A stretch of DNA of 64,000 nt from JBGTFE01 sp036403235 (GCA_036403235.1 DASWRI010000070.1:1-64000); one strand, 5' to 3'; numbered from the stretch's first letter, positions 52,105-60,590 are shown. Notes: generated by a model from the letters alone, not told the origin. Made by a program: numbers and translations.

Positions 52105-52200
52105 ACACGCATATTATTTTTACAACAGAAACTTAATCAAAACAAAAGCCGCTTCACATTTTGAAACACGCGCGATTTTCGCAAAGGTTGCAAAAATAGC

Positions 52201-52281
52201 GAAAAGCGAATAGTGAAAAGTGAATAGTTTAAGAATAAATTCCTGCATTTTTCACTATTCGCTTTTAGTTTTTCACTATTC
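52201..52281. repeat. GAATAGTG/CACTATTC palindrome
   Basis: The left arm has GCGAATAGTGAAAAGTGAAT (52206-52225). The right arm has TTCACTATTCGC and TTTCACTATTC (52251-52281). It lies between the sigma gene start and the next exported-protein gene, with the right arm touching that gene's 3' end. Confidence 0.82.
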
Positions 52282-52878
52282 CTCCGCCGGCCTGACGGTT
52301 AAAACCAGAAACATTAATTCATCGGCCTTCGATGTCGAAAGGCTTCCGACGACGGTCGGGACATTCTCGCTTAGACTGAATTTTGTAAGATTAAGCCCGA
52401 TTGATTCATAGCTGACGTCGCTTTCGCCCTTGCTTGTCACGACAACCGGAATTCGCGCGCCAAAACTGAAGTTTTGAAACTGAATCGAATTTTGTCCTTT
52501 TGCATCGGGCGAGCTTTTTAAGCCGACGAGCTTCCATTCGGAAAAAACGGGCGTCGTGCTCGATTGACTCTGGCTCAAATCGCTGAGCATTCCTTTATGC
52601 TCGACCGCGAACGAAGTTCTTTCGACATAGGTTTGCGCGAGCCGGTAATCGGAAAAAGAATAGTTCGTTTTCAGCTTTCTGAGAACGTTCGAGAGCGCCG
52701 CCGGAGTCGTGTTCCTGCCTATATTCGAAGCAATCAGGATTTGCAGAACGACTTCGTAGCTCGGTTCGGCCCGCGATTGCTGATTTTGACTTTCGGTTTG
52801 CGCCAAAGACGTGACCGGGCTCAAAAGTCCGGTTAGAAAAAATACGGCGATTAAAAAAATAAATCTCAGTTTGTTCAT
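52276..52878 (-). CDS. Exported protein of unknown function
   Basis: A 200-residue secreted protein, signal peptide ending TSLAQ. It has a Gln/Ser-rich start, then PSYEVVLQILIASNIGRNTT and regions rich in Ser and Thr with alternating hydrophobic residues, suggesting beta strands (IQFQNFSFGARIPVVVTSK). The ending DELMFLVLTVRPAEE is acidic. It precedes the RpoE-type gene on the same strand, separated by a palindrome, so joint transcription is uncertain. Confidence 0.55.
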   Translation of the reverse strand: MNKLRFIFLIAVFFLTGLLSPVTSLAQTESQNQQSRAEPSYEVVLQILIASNIGRNTTPAALSNVLRKLKTNYSFSDYRLAQTYVERTSFAVEHKGMLSDLSQSQSSTTPVFSEWKLVGLKSSPDAKGQNSIQFQNFSFGARIPVVVTSKGESDVSYESIGLNLTKFSLSENVPTVVGSLSTSKADELMFLVLTVRPAEE

Positions 52879-53013
52879 TGGGTTCTCCTAATAGAAAGTA
52901 TTTCGCTCTTTCAAACCTCTTTCACCGACCAGCCGAAATTTAGTTGCAAAACTTTTTCTGAAATTTATTTTTCTCTTTTTTCTGGCGATACCTACTCATT
53001 TCATTCCGTTATC

Positions 53014-53180
53014 GTCTCTTTTCGACGCGAGAACGTCTGAAATCAGACGATAACCTCTGAATTCAGACGATTGCGTCTTTCGGAAAAGCGTTAACGCCTG
53101 AATTCAGACGATAACGACTATTTAAAATAAAAAATCGTCTGAATTCAGAGGAGTTCCTCTGTTTTCAGACGATTTCGCGT
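53014..53180. repeat. Degenerate tandem array, about 20.4 bp period (eight to nine units)
   Basis: Units of the type GTCTGAATTCAGACGATAAC begin at 53014, 53035, 53055, 53075, 53096, 53116, 53137, 53157 and 53177. The core GTCTGAATTCAGAC is a perfect palindrome. The array lies just downstream of the exported-protein gene at 53207 (minus strand) and upstream of the one at 52878. Confidence 0.92.
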
Positions 53181-53206
53181 ATTTTTGTAAATTATTTAAC
53201 GCCGGA

Positions 53207-54010
53207 CTAGCTGCCCTGAAATATGCTTTCTTCAATCTTCAACCCGAAGGAGACTGTCGCCACTTCGGTTTCTTCGATTTGCTTGTCGTCGGCCCAGAGA
53301 ACCGAGCGAAACGGGACGAGCGTTCCCTGCGCGTAGTTGTAATCGTAAAACTTGCGCATATATTTGACGCCTCCTTCGGTGTATTCGAGATGCATCACGC
53401 GGTAGGTTTTCGTGCTCACATAAAAGCGCGTCTTGCGATTTTGCTTGTCGGTCACGTCGAGACGATAAAATTCGACGCCCATAATTTTTTCCTTGCCGTC
53501 GAGCGCGAGCGCCGCGCCGTTTTCCTTGTAGCGCAGAAGCACTTCGAGACCGTGCCAGATTTGATTTTGAAACGCGTTCAGAATATCGCCGCGCGGCGTG
53601 AAAATCGCGTCGTTGTAAATTCCGAAAATTTTATCGTCCTTGTAAATCAAAGCGTAGCGCGAGCTCGGATATTCCTGATTGAGGCGAATGCGCTCTTTGT
53701 CGAGCGTATCGGCGCGCATAATCCAGCGCTCGTAGTTGGCTTTTTCGTCCTTTCCTTCGCTGTTGACGATAGTTACTGTGCCGCGCTCTAACGTGGTTTT
53801 TCTGATTTGATTGAGATTTTCCCGGCCGCGGAAACCGCCGTAAAGAAAAATTACCGATTCGGCTACCTGCTCGGCCGTACTCGCGCCTTTGGTCAAATCG
53901 GTCGGCGTCGGCGTCGGTTTTTTCGTGACCGTCGCCTGTGCGGAAGCGATTGAAACGCTCAGCAAACAGGTCAGAGTAAGTAATATAAAAGTCTTAAAAC
54001 GCAAAAACAC
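53207..54010 (-). CDS. Exported LolA-like protein
   Basis: A 267-residue secreted protein. I chose a GTG at 54010 because GAGGAG lies 8 bases upstream and the hydrophobic signal peptide starts directly (ending SIASAQ). A longer ATG start is possible. TERGTVTIVNSEGKDEKANY-type strands, IRLNQEYPSSRYALIYKDD, LDGKEKIMGVEFYRLDVTD and RFYVSTKTYRVMHLEYTEGG give the beta-layout of the lipoprotein-sorting-like fold. Envelope role inferred; no partner. Confidence 0.6.
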   Translation of the reverse strand: MFLRFKTFILLTLTCLLSVSIASAQATVTKKPTPTPTDLTKGASTAEQVAESVIFLYGGFRGRENLNQIRKTTLERGTVTIVNSEGKDEKANYERWIMRADTLDKERIRLNQEYPSSRYALIYKDDKIFGIYNDAIFTPRGDILNAFQNQIWHGLEVLLRYKENGAALALDGKEKIMGVEFYRLDVTDKQNRKTRFYVSTKTYRVMHLEYTEGGVKYMRKFYDYNYAQGTLVPFRSVLWADDKQIEETEVATVSFGLKIEESIFQGS

Positions 54011-54193
54011 TAATGATTCTCCTCGAAAATTTGTCGAAAATTTAACTCTTGCGGATTGTAGCACAAACTATCGAAAACAACACTTTCCGTACAATTCGGA
54101 CTGAATAAATTGATGAAATTTTCTCAAATTAAGATGCTCGCAATAACCGAATTTGGTAAATAAGAAATATAAAATCTATAATTTCAACAGAAT

Positions 54194-54805
54194 ATGAGCG
54201 GCAAAATTCAAAATCTGCTTGAACAGGCAAATTATTCCGTGACCGAAGACAGCTCGGTAAATCTCGCCAAACGCGTTTTTCCGGACGAAACCGAGGCGAA
54301 AGCTTTTTTCAAACAGACGCGAGAAAAGCTTCTGAATATCGACGAATGGAATAAAAACTCGACGCCTTCGAATTACGAATTATTCGACGACGCGGGACGT
54401 TTATGCGAGCGGAAAATATTAGACACGGGCAAATTTATACGCATCACCGTCAAAGCTTCGGGCAAACACGACTGGGTAAAAATTTTGAACGTTTACGAAG
54501 CCGCCGGCGAATTTGTAATAACCGTCAGCCCGTCTTACGACCCGACCGAAAATCCGCCGGACAAAACCGTCACGTCGCATTTTTTCAAGTCGGAAGCGAC
54601 CAACAATTTTTGTCTTCAGAAGGACGATAAAAGCGTCGCGCTCTATGTCATCGGGCTAAACGAAAAAGCGAACGTAAAAGAAACTGACAACTTAATCGAA
54701 GCCGCCCGTAATCTTGCCGCCGCCAATTTCGGCTATTATCTCGGACTCCAAAAAGCGATGTGGAAAGAGTTTTGCGCGCGCTTTCTGGAAATAGAGGAGA
54801 ATTGA
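54194..54805 (+). CDS. Hypothetical cytosolic protein
   Basis: A 203-residue soluble protein without signal peptide or recognised motif. It has an Asn/Lys-rich N-terminal half with KRVFPDETEAKAFFKQTREK, a central beta-rich part (KFIRITVKASGKHDWVKILN), and a helical end (NLAAANFGYYLGLQKAMWKEF). Codon use fits the rest of the genome, which supports a real gene. A diffuse CACAGAGA-type repeat follows its stop. Confidence 0.5.
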   Translation: MSGKIQNLLEQANYSVTEDSSVNLAKRVFPDETEAKAFFKQTREKLLNIDEWNKNSTPSNYELFDDAGRLCERKILDTGKFIRITVKASGKHDWVKILNVYEAAGEFVITVSPSYDPTENPPDKTVTSHFFKSEATNNFCLQKDDKSVALYVIGLNEKANVKETDNLIEAARNLAAANFGYYLGLQKAMWKEFCARFLEIEEN

Positions 54806-54953
54806 ACCACAGAGAGCACAAGAGAACACAGAGATTTTCAAGACAGGAATTAATCGCAGATAACGCAGATAAAAAGAAGATATTATCCTGTAAATCCTAC
54901 CCGTCGTGTTTGAATTTCCGCTGTGCTCTCTATGTCCTCCATGGTAAAACAGA
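54806..54953. repeat. Long CACAGAGA palindrome before trmL
   Basis: The left arm ACCACAGAGAGCACAAGAGA (54806-54825) and the right arm CTGTGCTCTCTATGTCCTCCATGGT (54921-54945) pair across an insert of about 100 bases. The insert contains a nested TAACGCAGATAA unit. It supplies an in-frame N-terminal extension upstream of trmL that I did not use. Confidence 0.75.
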
Positions 54954-54955
54954 TT

Positions 54956-55411
54956 ATGCTGCATGTTGCTCTAATCGAGCCTGAAATTCCGCCGAATACG
55001 GGCAATATCGCGCGTCTCTGCGCCGCGACTTTTACGCGTCTGCATATTGTCGGCGTGACGGGTTTCCGGCTTGACGAAAAGGCGGTCAGGCGCGCCGGGC
55101 TCGATTACTGGGACGAGGTCGAAATCACGCGGCACATCGATTTGGAAAATCTCTCAAAAGCGCTACCCGATTCGCGTTTTCTTTATTTTACGACCAAATC
55201 CGAGCGAAGCTACACCGATTGGCAATACGAGGACGGAGACTGTCTTGTCTTCGGGCGCGAAACGCGCGGCCTGCCCGAAGATTTATTAAAGGCCAACTGG
55301 GAGCGCTGTTTGACGATTCCGATGCCGAACAAAAACGTCCGCAGCCTGAATCTTGCGACCAGCGCCGGCATCGTGCTTTACGAGGCGCTCAGACAGCTAA
55401 AACTCGCTTAA
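54956..55411 (+). CDS. trmL: tRNA (cytidine/uridine-2'-O-)-methyltransferase TrmL
   Basis: SPOUT methyltransferase that 2'-O-methylates the wobble base (position 34) of certain tRNA(Leu) species using SAM. The 151-residue protein begins LHVALIEPEIPPNTGNIARL (the family N-terminus) and has VFGRETRGLPEDLL and SLNLATSAGIVLYEAL, the knot motifs. The ATG at 54956 gives the normal length; the upstream in-frame ATG would add residues encoded by the repeat. No good ribosome site precedes it. Confidence 0.92.
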   Translation: MLHVALIEPEIPPNTGNIARLCAATFTRLHIVGVTGFRLDEKAVRRAGLDYWDEVEITRHIDLENLSKALPDSRFLYFTTKSERSYTDWQYEDGDCLVFGRETRGLPEDLLKANWERCLTIPMPNKNVRSLNLATSAGIVLYEALRQLKLA

Positions 55412-55536
55412 TTTTATTGACGAAACTTTACATTTTTTTCAAGATTAATACATCTTTTTCGGGCGCTTTCACATCTTATCTTTACAAGAAATGAGTGATT
55501 GAAAATCTCATAAGTTGGTAAGGAGAAACGAAAAAA

Positions 55537-56085
55537 ATGAAAGTATTAAGATATTTTTTAATTTTATCAATCGCGGTTTTAGGCTTTACTTTTACAAGCG
55601 TTAACGCTCAAAGCTATTCGAACAATAAACCCTCGTCGACGCTTGAGCAGAAAGTGTTCAAGAAAATTATCACACTGCCCTACTACGGCGTGTTTGACCA
55701 TATTTCTTACAAAGTCGATGGCGACACCGTAACTTTATACGGAAAAGTCCTGTCGCTCGGAACGAAAAAAAGCGCGGAGAATGTCGTCAGAAAGATTGAC
55801 GGCGTCGGAAATGTCGTCAACAATATCGAAAATCTGTCGCCGTCGCCCTACGATAACTCGATTCGCTACGGCATTTTGAGAAGATTTGCCGATGCGCCGG
55901 CGCTTTACGGTTATCTTCGCGAGCCGAATCCTTCGGTCAGAATTATCGTTCAGGGCGGACGCGTCACGCTCGAAGGTTACGTCAACAATCGCGGAACAGC
56001 AAATGTGATGAATATTCTTGCAAACGGTGTCTCGGGAGTTTTCAGCGTAACGAACAATCTGGTCATCGAAAAAGACATGAAGTAA
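55537..56085 (+). CDS. Exported protein with two BON domains
   Basis: A 182-residue secreted protein (signal peptide to VNAQS). The first BON domain spans about residues 37-103 (LEQKVFKKIITLPYYGVFDH, VTLYGKVLSLGTKKSAENV). The second spans about 108-180 (SIRYGILRRF, VRIIVQGGRVTLEGYVNN). BON domains bind phospholipid or help to stabilise the periplasmic face, as in OsmY. A clear AAGGAG site precedes the ATG. A strong terminator follows. Confidence 0.88.
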   Translation: MKVLRYFLILSIAVLGFTFTSVNAQSYSNNKPSSTLEQKVFKKIITLPYYGVFDHISYKVDGDTVTLYGKVLSLGTKKSAENVVRKIDGVGNVVNNIENLSPSPYDNSIRYGILRRFADAPALYGYLREPNPSVRIIVQGGRVTLEGYVNNRGTANVMNILANGVSGVFSVTNNLVIEKDMK

Positions 56086-56107
56086 GATTTGAAGAAATCT
56101 TTTGATT

Positions 56108-56142
56108 AAAAGGCCGGACGAAAATTTTCGTCCGGCCTTTTT
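56108..56142. terminator. Bidirectional terminator between the BON gene and pntB
   Basis: The stem AAAAGGCCGGACGAAAA/TTTTCGTCCGGCCTTTTT, with essentially no loop, has A and T runs at its flanks. It suits both converging transcripts. Confidence 0.93.
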
Positions 56143-56163
56143 CTTTGCGTTCTTAAATAACAC

Positions 56164-57558
56164 CTATGACCGCATCTCCGTTAAAATCGCGTCGACGACT
56201 TTTTTCGCGTCGCCGAAAAGCATCAGCGTATTTTCGCGATAAAAAAGCGGATTGTCGACGCCCGCATAGCCGCTCGCCATGCTGCGCTTCATGACGATGA
56301 CCGTCCGCGCTTCCCAGACTCGCAAAACGGGCATTCCGGCAATCGGGCTCGAAGGGTCTTCCATCGCGCTCGGGTTGACGATATCGTTTGCGCCGATGAC
56401 CAGCACGACGTCGGATTCTTTCAGCGAATCGTTGATTTCTTCCATCTCGAAAACGATGTCGTAGGGAATATTCGCCTCGGCCAGCAAAACGTTCATGTGA
56501 CCGGGCAGGCGACCGGCGACCGGATGAATCGCAAACCGCACGTCGGCGCTGTTTTCCCTTAAAATTCTAACGACCTCGGCGAGCGCGTGCTGCGCCTGCG
56601 CGACCGCCAGACCGTAACCGGGAACGATGACGATTTTGCGCGACTCGGTCAGAATTTCAGCCGCTTTTTCCGCGTCAATCGACTGGACTTCGCCCGCCGG
56701 CTGCTCGCCCGAAGAGGCGGACGCGCCCGACTCGGTTCCGAAACCGCCGAGCATGACGCTCAAAAACGAGCGATTCATGCCGCGGCACATGATATAACTC
56801 AAAATCGCGCCCGAGCTGCCGACGAGCGCGCCCGTGATAATCAGTAAATCGTTGCCGAGCATAAATCCGGCGGCCGCCGCCGCCCAGCCCGAATAGCTGT
56901 TGAGCATCGAAACGACGACCGGCATGTCCGCACCGCCGATGGCCGAGACAAAATGGACGCCCAAGATTCCGGTCAAAATCGTCGCGATGAGAAGCGCAAT
57001 TTCGCCGTCAGGTGCGGGCGCGCGCATAAACCAGACGCCGAGCGCAATCGTTCCCGCGAGCATCAGCAGATTTATAAAATGTCTTCCGGGAAGAAGAAGC
57101 GGCCGTCCCGAAAGCGTGCCCTGCAATTTGGCAAACGCGATGACCGAACCGGTAAAAGTTATCGCGCCGATGCAGACACCGATAAAAATTTCCGCCAGAT
57201 GAATGCCTTCGCCTTCGATAACTTGGTGCTGACCGCCGAGATAAGTCGCAAAACCGACGAGAACCGCCGCCGCGCCGACAAAGCTGTGCAGAATGGCGAC
57301 GAGCTGCGGCATCGCCGTCATCTGTACGCGCGAAGCGACCAGCGCGCCGATGGCCGCGCCCGGAATCAAAACGGCGGCCAGCACGAGATAACTGTTCGTC
57401 TCCATCCGCGCGGCGGTCGCAACCAGCGCGATAAGCATTCCGAGAATCCCGTAAAGATTCCCGCGCCGCGAAGTTTCCTGCCTGGATAATCCGCCGAGAC
57501 TCAAAATAAACAGCGCGCTGGCGGCGATGTAAGCAATTGTTACTAAACTTTCTCTCAT
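56164..57558 (-). CDS. pntB: NAD(P) transhydrogenase subunit beta
   Basis: Beta subunit of the proton-translocating nicotinamide nucleotide transhydrogenase, which uses the proton gradient to reduce NADP+ with NADH. The 464-residue length is standard. The first 260 residues are nine hydrophobic helices. The NADP-binding domain shows IVIVPGYGLAVAQAQHAL, HPVAGRLPGHMNVLLAE and VVLVIGANDIVNP. The start ATG here lacks a good ribosome site. A second copy of its 5' end, with a good site, lies 660 bases upstream (58166-58216) beyond an inserted toxin-antitoxin pair. pntA is further upstream. Confidence 0.95.
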   Translation of the reverse strand: MRESLVTIAYIAASALFILSLGGLSRQETSRRGNLYGILGMLIALVATAARMETNSYLVLAAVLIPGAAIGALVASRVQMTAMPQLVAILHSFVGAAAVLVGFATYLGGQHQVIEGEGIHLAEIFIGVCIGAITFTGSVIAFAKLQGTLSGRPLLLPGRHFINLLMLAGTIALGVWFMRAPAPDGEIALLIATILTGILGVHFVSAIGGADMPVVVSMLNSYSGWAAAAAGFMLGNDLLIITGALVGSSGAILSYIMCRGMNRSFLSVMLGGFGTESGASASSGEQPAGEVQSIDAEKAAEILTESRKIVIVPGYGLAVAQAQHALAEVVRILRENSADVRFAIHPVAGRLPGHMNVLLAEANIPYDIVFEMEEINDSLKESDVVLVIGANDIVNPSAMEDPSSPIAGMPVLRVWEARTVIVMKRSMASGYAGVDNPLFYRENTLMLFGDAKKVVDAILTEMRS

Positions 57559-57567
57559 TTATTTTTT
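57520..57567. repeat. Direct repeat copy A (5' end of pntB)
   Basis: This 48-bp stretch covers the start and first dozen codons of pntB. Copy B at 58178-58225 matches it at about 41 of 48 positions in the same orientation. The toxin-antitoxin genes lie between them. Confidence 0.88.
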
Positions 57568-57582
57568 TCTTAATGCGATGAA

Positions 57583-57900
57583 TTAAGACACTGTTACGAT
57601 TTCGCCCGCTTCTATCTTTTCGATAACCGAAAGCGCCCGCGGCATCAGCGGTTTCAGCATCGGATACGTGCTTCTTTCTGCCTTTAAGATAATTACGGCG
57701 ATGCCAAGATTTTTCAGATTTTGTTGATATTGAAGATTCTGGTCAACAGTTACCAAAACATCATATTCGCCCGATGCCGCCTGCAAAAGCTGACCGTTCT
57801 TTAATCCTTTGAATCCGGCTTCTTCGACCGTGAAAACTTCGTGTCCGGCGAAATCCCGCTTCAGATAATGAGTAACACATTCGTCAAGCAGCACTTTCAT
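57583..57900 (-). CDS. DUF5615 PIN-like toxin-type protein
   Basis: A 105-residue protein with the DUF5615 pattern: MKVLLDECVTHYLKRDFAGH at the start (the first conserved Asp), EAGFKGLKNGQLLQAA, and DVLVTVDQNLQYQQNL. It then shows AVIILKAERSTYPMLKPLMP. It resembles a small PIN-like RNase, thought to be the toxin half of a two-gene module. The start overlaps the end of the DUF433 gene by 17 bases in another frame, the typical arrangement. It lies within the pnt operon. Confidence 0.85.
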   Translation of the reverse strand: MKVLLDECVTHYLKRDFAGHEVFTVEEAGFKGLKNGQLLQAASGEYDVLVTVDQNLQYQQNLKNLGIAVIILKAERSTYPMLKPLMPRALSVIEKIEAGEIVTVS

Positions 57901-58105
57901 ATGCGACAAATAATTTCTCTTTCGATTCTTCCAAAATGGCTAAAGCCTGTTCGCGCGTAACGGTCGGAAACTGTTCGAGAAACTGGTCTAAAGTTTCGCC
58001 CGTTTCCAGACAATCGAACAAATTTTGAATAGGCACGCGAGTCCCGTAAAACACGGGTGTTCCGCCGAGCTTTTCGGCATCTACTTCGACCAAATTTTCA
58101 TACAT
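57884..58105 (-). CDS. DUF433 antitoxin-type protein
   Basis: A 73-residue protein: VDAEKLGGTPVFYGTRVPIQ is the DUF433 signature, followed by LFDCLETGETLDQFLEQFP and TREQALAILEESKE. DUF433 proteins have a short winged or helical DNA-binding part and usually precede a DUF5615 gene, as here. The pair is presumed to be an antitoxin and toxin, by family association. The upstream region has weak A/T-rich promoter-like stretches. Confidence 0.87.
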   Translation of the reverse strand: MYENLVEVDAEKLGGTPVFYGTRVPIQNLFDCLETGETLDQFLEQFPTVTREQALAILEESKEKLFVAYESAA

Positions 58106-58165
58106 AATCTTAAAACCTCTGTCTAAATTTTGCTTTTGTTAGCTGCAAAGCGCAAATTTATATTT

Positions 58166-58216
58166 TCAATTATGCCCGGCGGCGATGTAAGCGATTGTTA
58201 CGAAACTATCCAGCAT
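58166..58216 (-). pseudogene. Relict 5' end of pntB
   Basis: A 16-codon frame MLDSFVTIAYIAAGHN then TGA. It parallels the true PntB start MRESLVTIAYIAAS. An AAGGAGAAAC ribosome site lies 10 bases upstream, better than the one at the present pntB gene, so this appears to be the original start left behind when the toxin-antitoxin DNA was inserted. Confidence 0.8.
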
Positions 58217-58225
58217 TTATTTAGT
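58178..58225. repeat. Direct repeat copy B (relict of the pntB 5' end)
   Basis: The partner of 57520-57567. The differing positions are spread through the stretch, so the duplication is not recent. Confidence 0.85.
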
Positions 58226-58271
58226 TTCTCCTTAAGACTATAGATAATAATCTATCTTGAGTTATTAGGTT

Positions 58272-58337
58272 TTAGGCCGCCTGTCTTTCAATCTTACTAT
58301 CGGAAATATGACTAATGAAAATAGTAGGTTTGTCCAT
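58272..58337 (-). pseudogene. Possible relict of a TIR-like N-terminus
   Basis: In the A/T-rich gap between pntA and the relict pntB start, a 21-codon frame reads MDKPTIFISHISDSKIERQAA. The PTIFISHxSDSKIE pattern recalls the first strand and helix of TIR domains. The same frame continues upstream into the end of pntA without a stop for about 25 codons. The stretch is too short for a firm claim, and its composition differs from the genes around it. Confidence 0.3.
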
Positions 58338-58390
58338 ATAAATATATTTTTCTAGAAAGTCTACTAACTTAGGATTAACGGAACTTATAA

Positions 58391-59947
58391 CTACTTGCGA
58401 AACATCGCCAGCATTCGATTTGTCACCAGAAATCCGCCGGCGATATTGATGGCGGCAATCATAACGGCGACTGCGCCCAAGATTGTCGTTAAATTAAGAT
58501 TCGTGCCCGAAAGCTGGAGCATGCCGCCGACGAGGATAATGCCGCTGATGGCGTTTGTGACGCTCATCAAGGGCGTGTGCAAAGCAGGTTTGACGTTCCA
58601 GACGAGCTGCCAGCCGACGAAGCAGGCGAGCATAAAAACCGTGAAATGCGAGAGCGTCGAGGCGGGCGCGACGAGACCGATGCCGATTAGAGCAACACCG
58701 ACGAGGGCGAGCCAGAGCGGGTTGACGCTCGATTCGGTTTCATGAGAAGCGGCCTTTTGTTTTGTCTGAGCGGCGGCGCTCGCCGAACTGTTTGTCGGCA
58801 CGCCGGGCTCGGGCGCAGGCGGCGGTGTCGGCGGCGGAAACGTGATTTTCCCTTCGTGCGCGACGAGCGCGCCGCGCTGAACCTGGTCTTCGAGTTTAAC
58901 TTTTAATTCCCCGCTTTCTTTATCGCGCAGCTCTTCGAGCAAAGCGACAATCGTCGAGCTGTAAAGCTGGCTCGAAAGGCTCGCCATCCGGCTCGGCAAA
59001 TCCGTGTAGCCGATAACGGTGACGCCTTTGTGCGCGACGACTTCGCCGGGAACGGTCATCGCGCAGTTTCCGCCCTGCTCGGCGGCGAGGTCGACGATGA
59101 CTGAGCCGGGCTTCATACTTTCGACCATTCCCTTCGTAATCAGTTTCGGCGCGGATTTGCCGGGAATCAGCGCGGTCGTGATGATAATGTCGACTTCCAT
59201 CGCCTGCGCGGCGAAAAGCGCCATTTCAGCCTGCAAAAAGGAGTCGCTCATTTCTTTCGCGTACCCGCCCTTGCCTTCGCCCTCTTCGGCGACATTGATT
59301 TCCAGAAATTCCGCGCCCATGCTTTTTACCTGGTCGCGCGTCGCCGAACGCGGGTCGAAAGCCTTGACGATGGCGCCCAAAGAGCGCGCCGTCCCGATTG
59401 CCGAAAGCCCGGCGACGCCCGCGCCGATGACGAGAATTTTTGCCGGGTCGATGCGTCCGGCGGCGGTTATCTGGCCGCCGAAAAATCTCGGAAAATGATT
59501 TGCGGCCTCGATAACGGCGCGATAACCCGCGATGTTTGCCATCGCGCTCAAAGTGTCCATTTTCTGCGCGCGCGTGATGCGCGGAATCGAGTCCATCGCA
59601 AAAACGGTCGCGCGGCGCGCGGCCAGCTGTTCTAAAAGCTTTTTATTCTGGCCGGCCCAGACAAATCCGACGAGCCAGCCGCCTTCGCGCAATAAATCCG
59701 TTTCATTCTGCTCGGGCGGGCGAACTTTTATGACCACGTCGGACGATGCCCAAAGCTCTTTTGCGTCATTGACGATGACGGCGCCCGCTTCTTTGTATGT
59801 GCTGTCGTAACAATCGATTTCGCGCCCCGCGCCCGTCTCGATGGCGACTTCAAAACCGAGTTTTTTAAGCCGCAGAACCGTCTGCGGCGTCGCCGCCACA
59901 CGCCGTTCGCCCGGATGAATTTCTTTCGGAATTCCTATTCTGACCAT
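58391..59947 (-). CDS. pntA: NAD(P) transhydrogenase subunit alpha
   Basis: Alpha subunit with the NAD-binding domain and the first membrane helices. The 518-residue single-chain form has GIPKEIHPGERRVAATPQTV at the start, DSIPRITRAQKMD, VIGAGVAGLSAIGTARSLGA (the dinucleotide fold, about 171-190), a Pro-rich linker near 370-395, and four hydrophobic helices at about 409-515. Length matches the E. coli-type PntA rather than the split PntAA/PntAB form. Downstream genes of the operon are the inserted toxin-antitoxin pair and pntB. Confidence 0.96.
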   Translation of the reverse strand: MVRIGIPKEIHPGERRVAATPQTVLRLKKLGFEVAIETGAGREIDCYDSTYKEAGAVIVNDAKELWASSDVVIKVRPPEQNETDLLREGGWLVGFVWAGQNKKLLEQLAARRATVFAMDSIPRITRAQKMDTLSAMANIAGYRAVIEAANHFPRFFGGQITAAGRIDPAKILVIGAGVAGLSAIGTARSLGAIVKAFDPRSATRDQVKSMGAEFLEINVAEEGEGKGGYAKEMSDSFLQAEMALFAAQAMEVDIIITTALIPGKSAPKLITKGMVESMKPGSVIVDLAAEQGGNCAMTVPGEVVAHKGVTVIGYTDLPSRMASLSSQLYSSTIVALLEELRDKESGELKVKLEDQVQRGALVAHEGKITFPPPTPPPAPEPGVPTNSSASAAAQTKQKAASHETESSVNPLWLALVGVALIGIGLVAPASTLSHFTVFMLACFVGWQLVWNVKPALHTPLMSVTNAISGIILVGGMLQLSGTNLNLTTILGAVAVMIAAINIAGGFLVTNRMLAMFRK

Positions 59948-59975
59948 ATTTTTTGATTAATTTTCAGACGTTTAT

Positions 59976-60590
59976 TTAGCAAAAATTGTATTCCCAACGA
60001 ATTTTCACCAATTTATCGCCGCGAAAATAGAAGTTTATCCAACCGTCGCCGTTGCCGAAATACAAGTATTCCAAATCATTTTGTGTTTCTGTGTGATAAC
60101 TGTAATTTGAAAATTTTGCCAGCACGTCTTTTTTATCCGCGCCGATTCGTATTCCCGAAATCGTCCATTTCGGCGAGGTAACTTCCATCGAAGCAGCAGT
60201 AAAACTCTTTCCTCTTTCATCTCCGTCGAGCTCGATTTTCAAACCCGTGTAATTCAAAGTCATCATAACGGTATCGCTGCACCCGAAAGAACCGGCTTTT
60301 TTCGCTCGTAAAGGCTTACCAAATTGACGGAGAATGTCGGAGTAAGATTCGCTGAGAGCAATATCATTCACCTTTAAAGCTTCCATTGGAAGCATCGGCT
60401 TGGAGCTTTCATCTAAAGATTGTTTATCCTGCGGACTATGCTTATCCAAAAATCCGGCAAGCGGAATTAATTCTTCCGCAGTCAGCGGTTTGGCAACCTC
60501 CGTCCGGGAAATACGCCAAAAGCTGGTCAACGCCAATCCAACTACAAACGTTGTAACGATAACAATTAAGTTAAAAGAAAATCTGTTCAT
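59976..60590 (-). CDS. Membrane-anchored hypothetical protein
   Basis: A 204-residue protein from the ATG at 60590, which begins directly at a transmembrane or signal-anchor helix (residues 5-25). The outer part has ALKVNDIALSESYSDILRQF, GSFGCSDTVMMTLNY and ISGIRIGADKKDVLAKFSNY, which have the look of beta-strand and turn repeats in small envelope proteins. It ends with WEYNFC. It lies 28 bases upstream of pntA on the same strand and could be cotranscribed, but it is not a known pnt component. Confidence 0.5.
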   Translation of the reverse strand: MNRFSFNLIVIVTTFVVGLALTSFWRISRTEVAKPLTAEELIPLAGFLDKHSPQDKQSLDESSKPMLPMEALKVNDIALSESYSDILRQFGKPLRAKKAGSFGCSDTVMMTLNYTGLKIELDGDERGKSFTAASMEVTSPKWTISGIRIGADKKDVLAKFSNYSYHTETQNDLEYLYFGNGDGWINFYFRGDKLVKIRWEYNFC

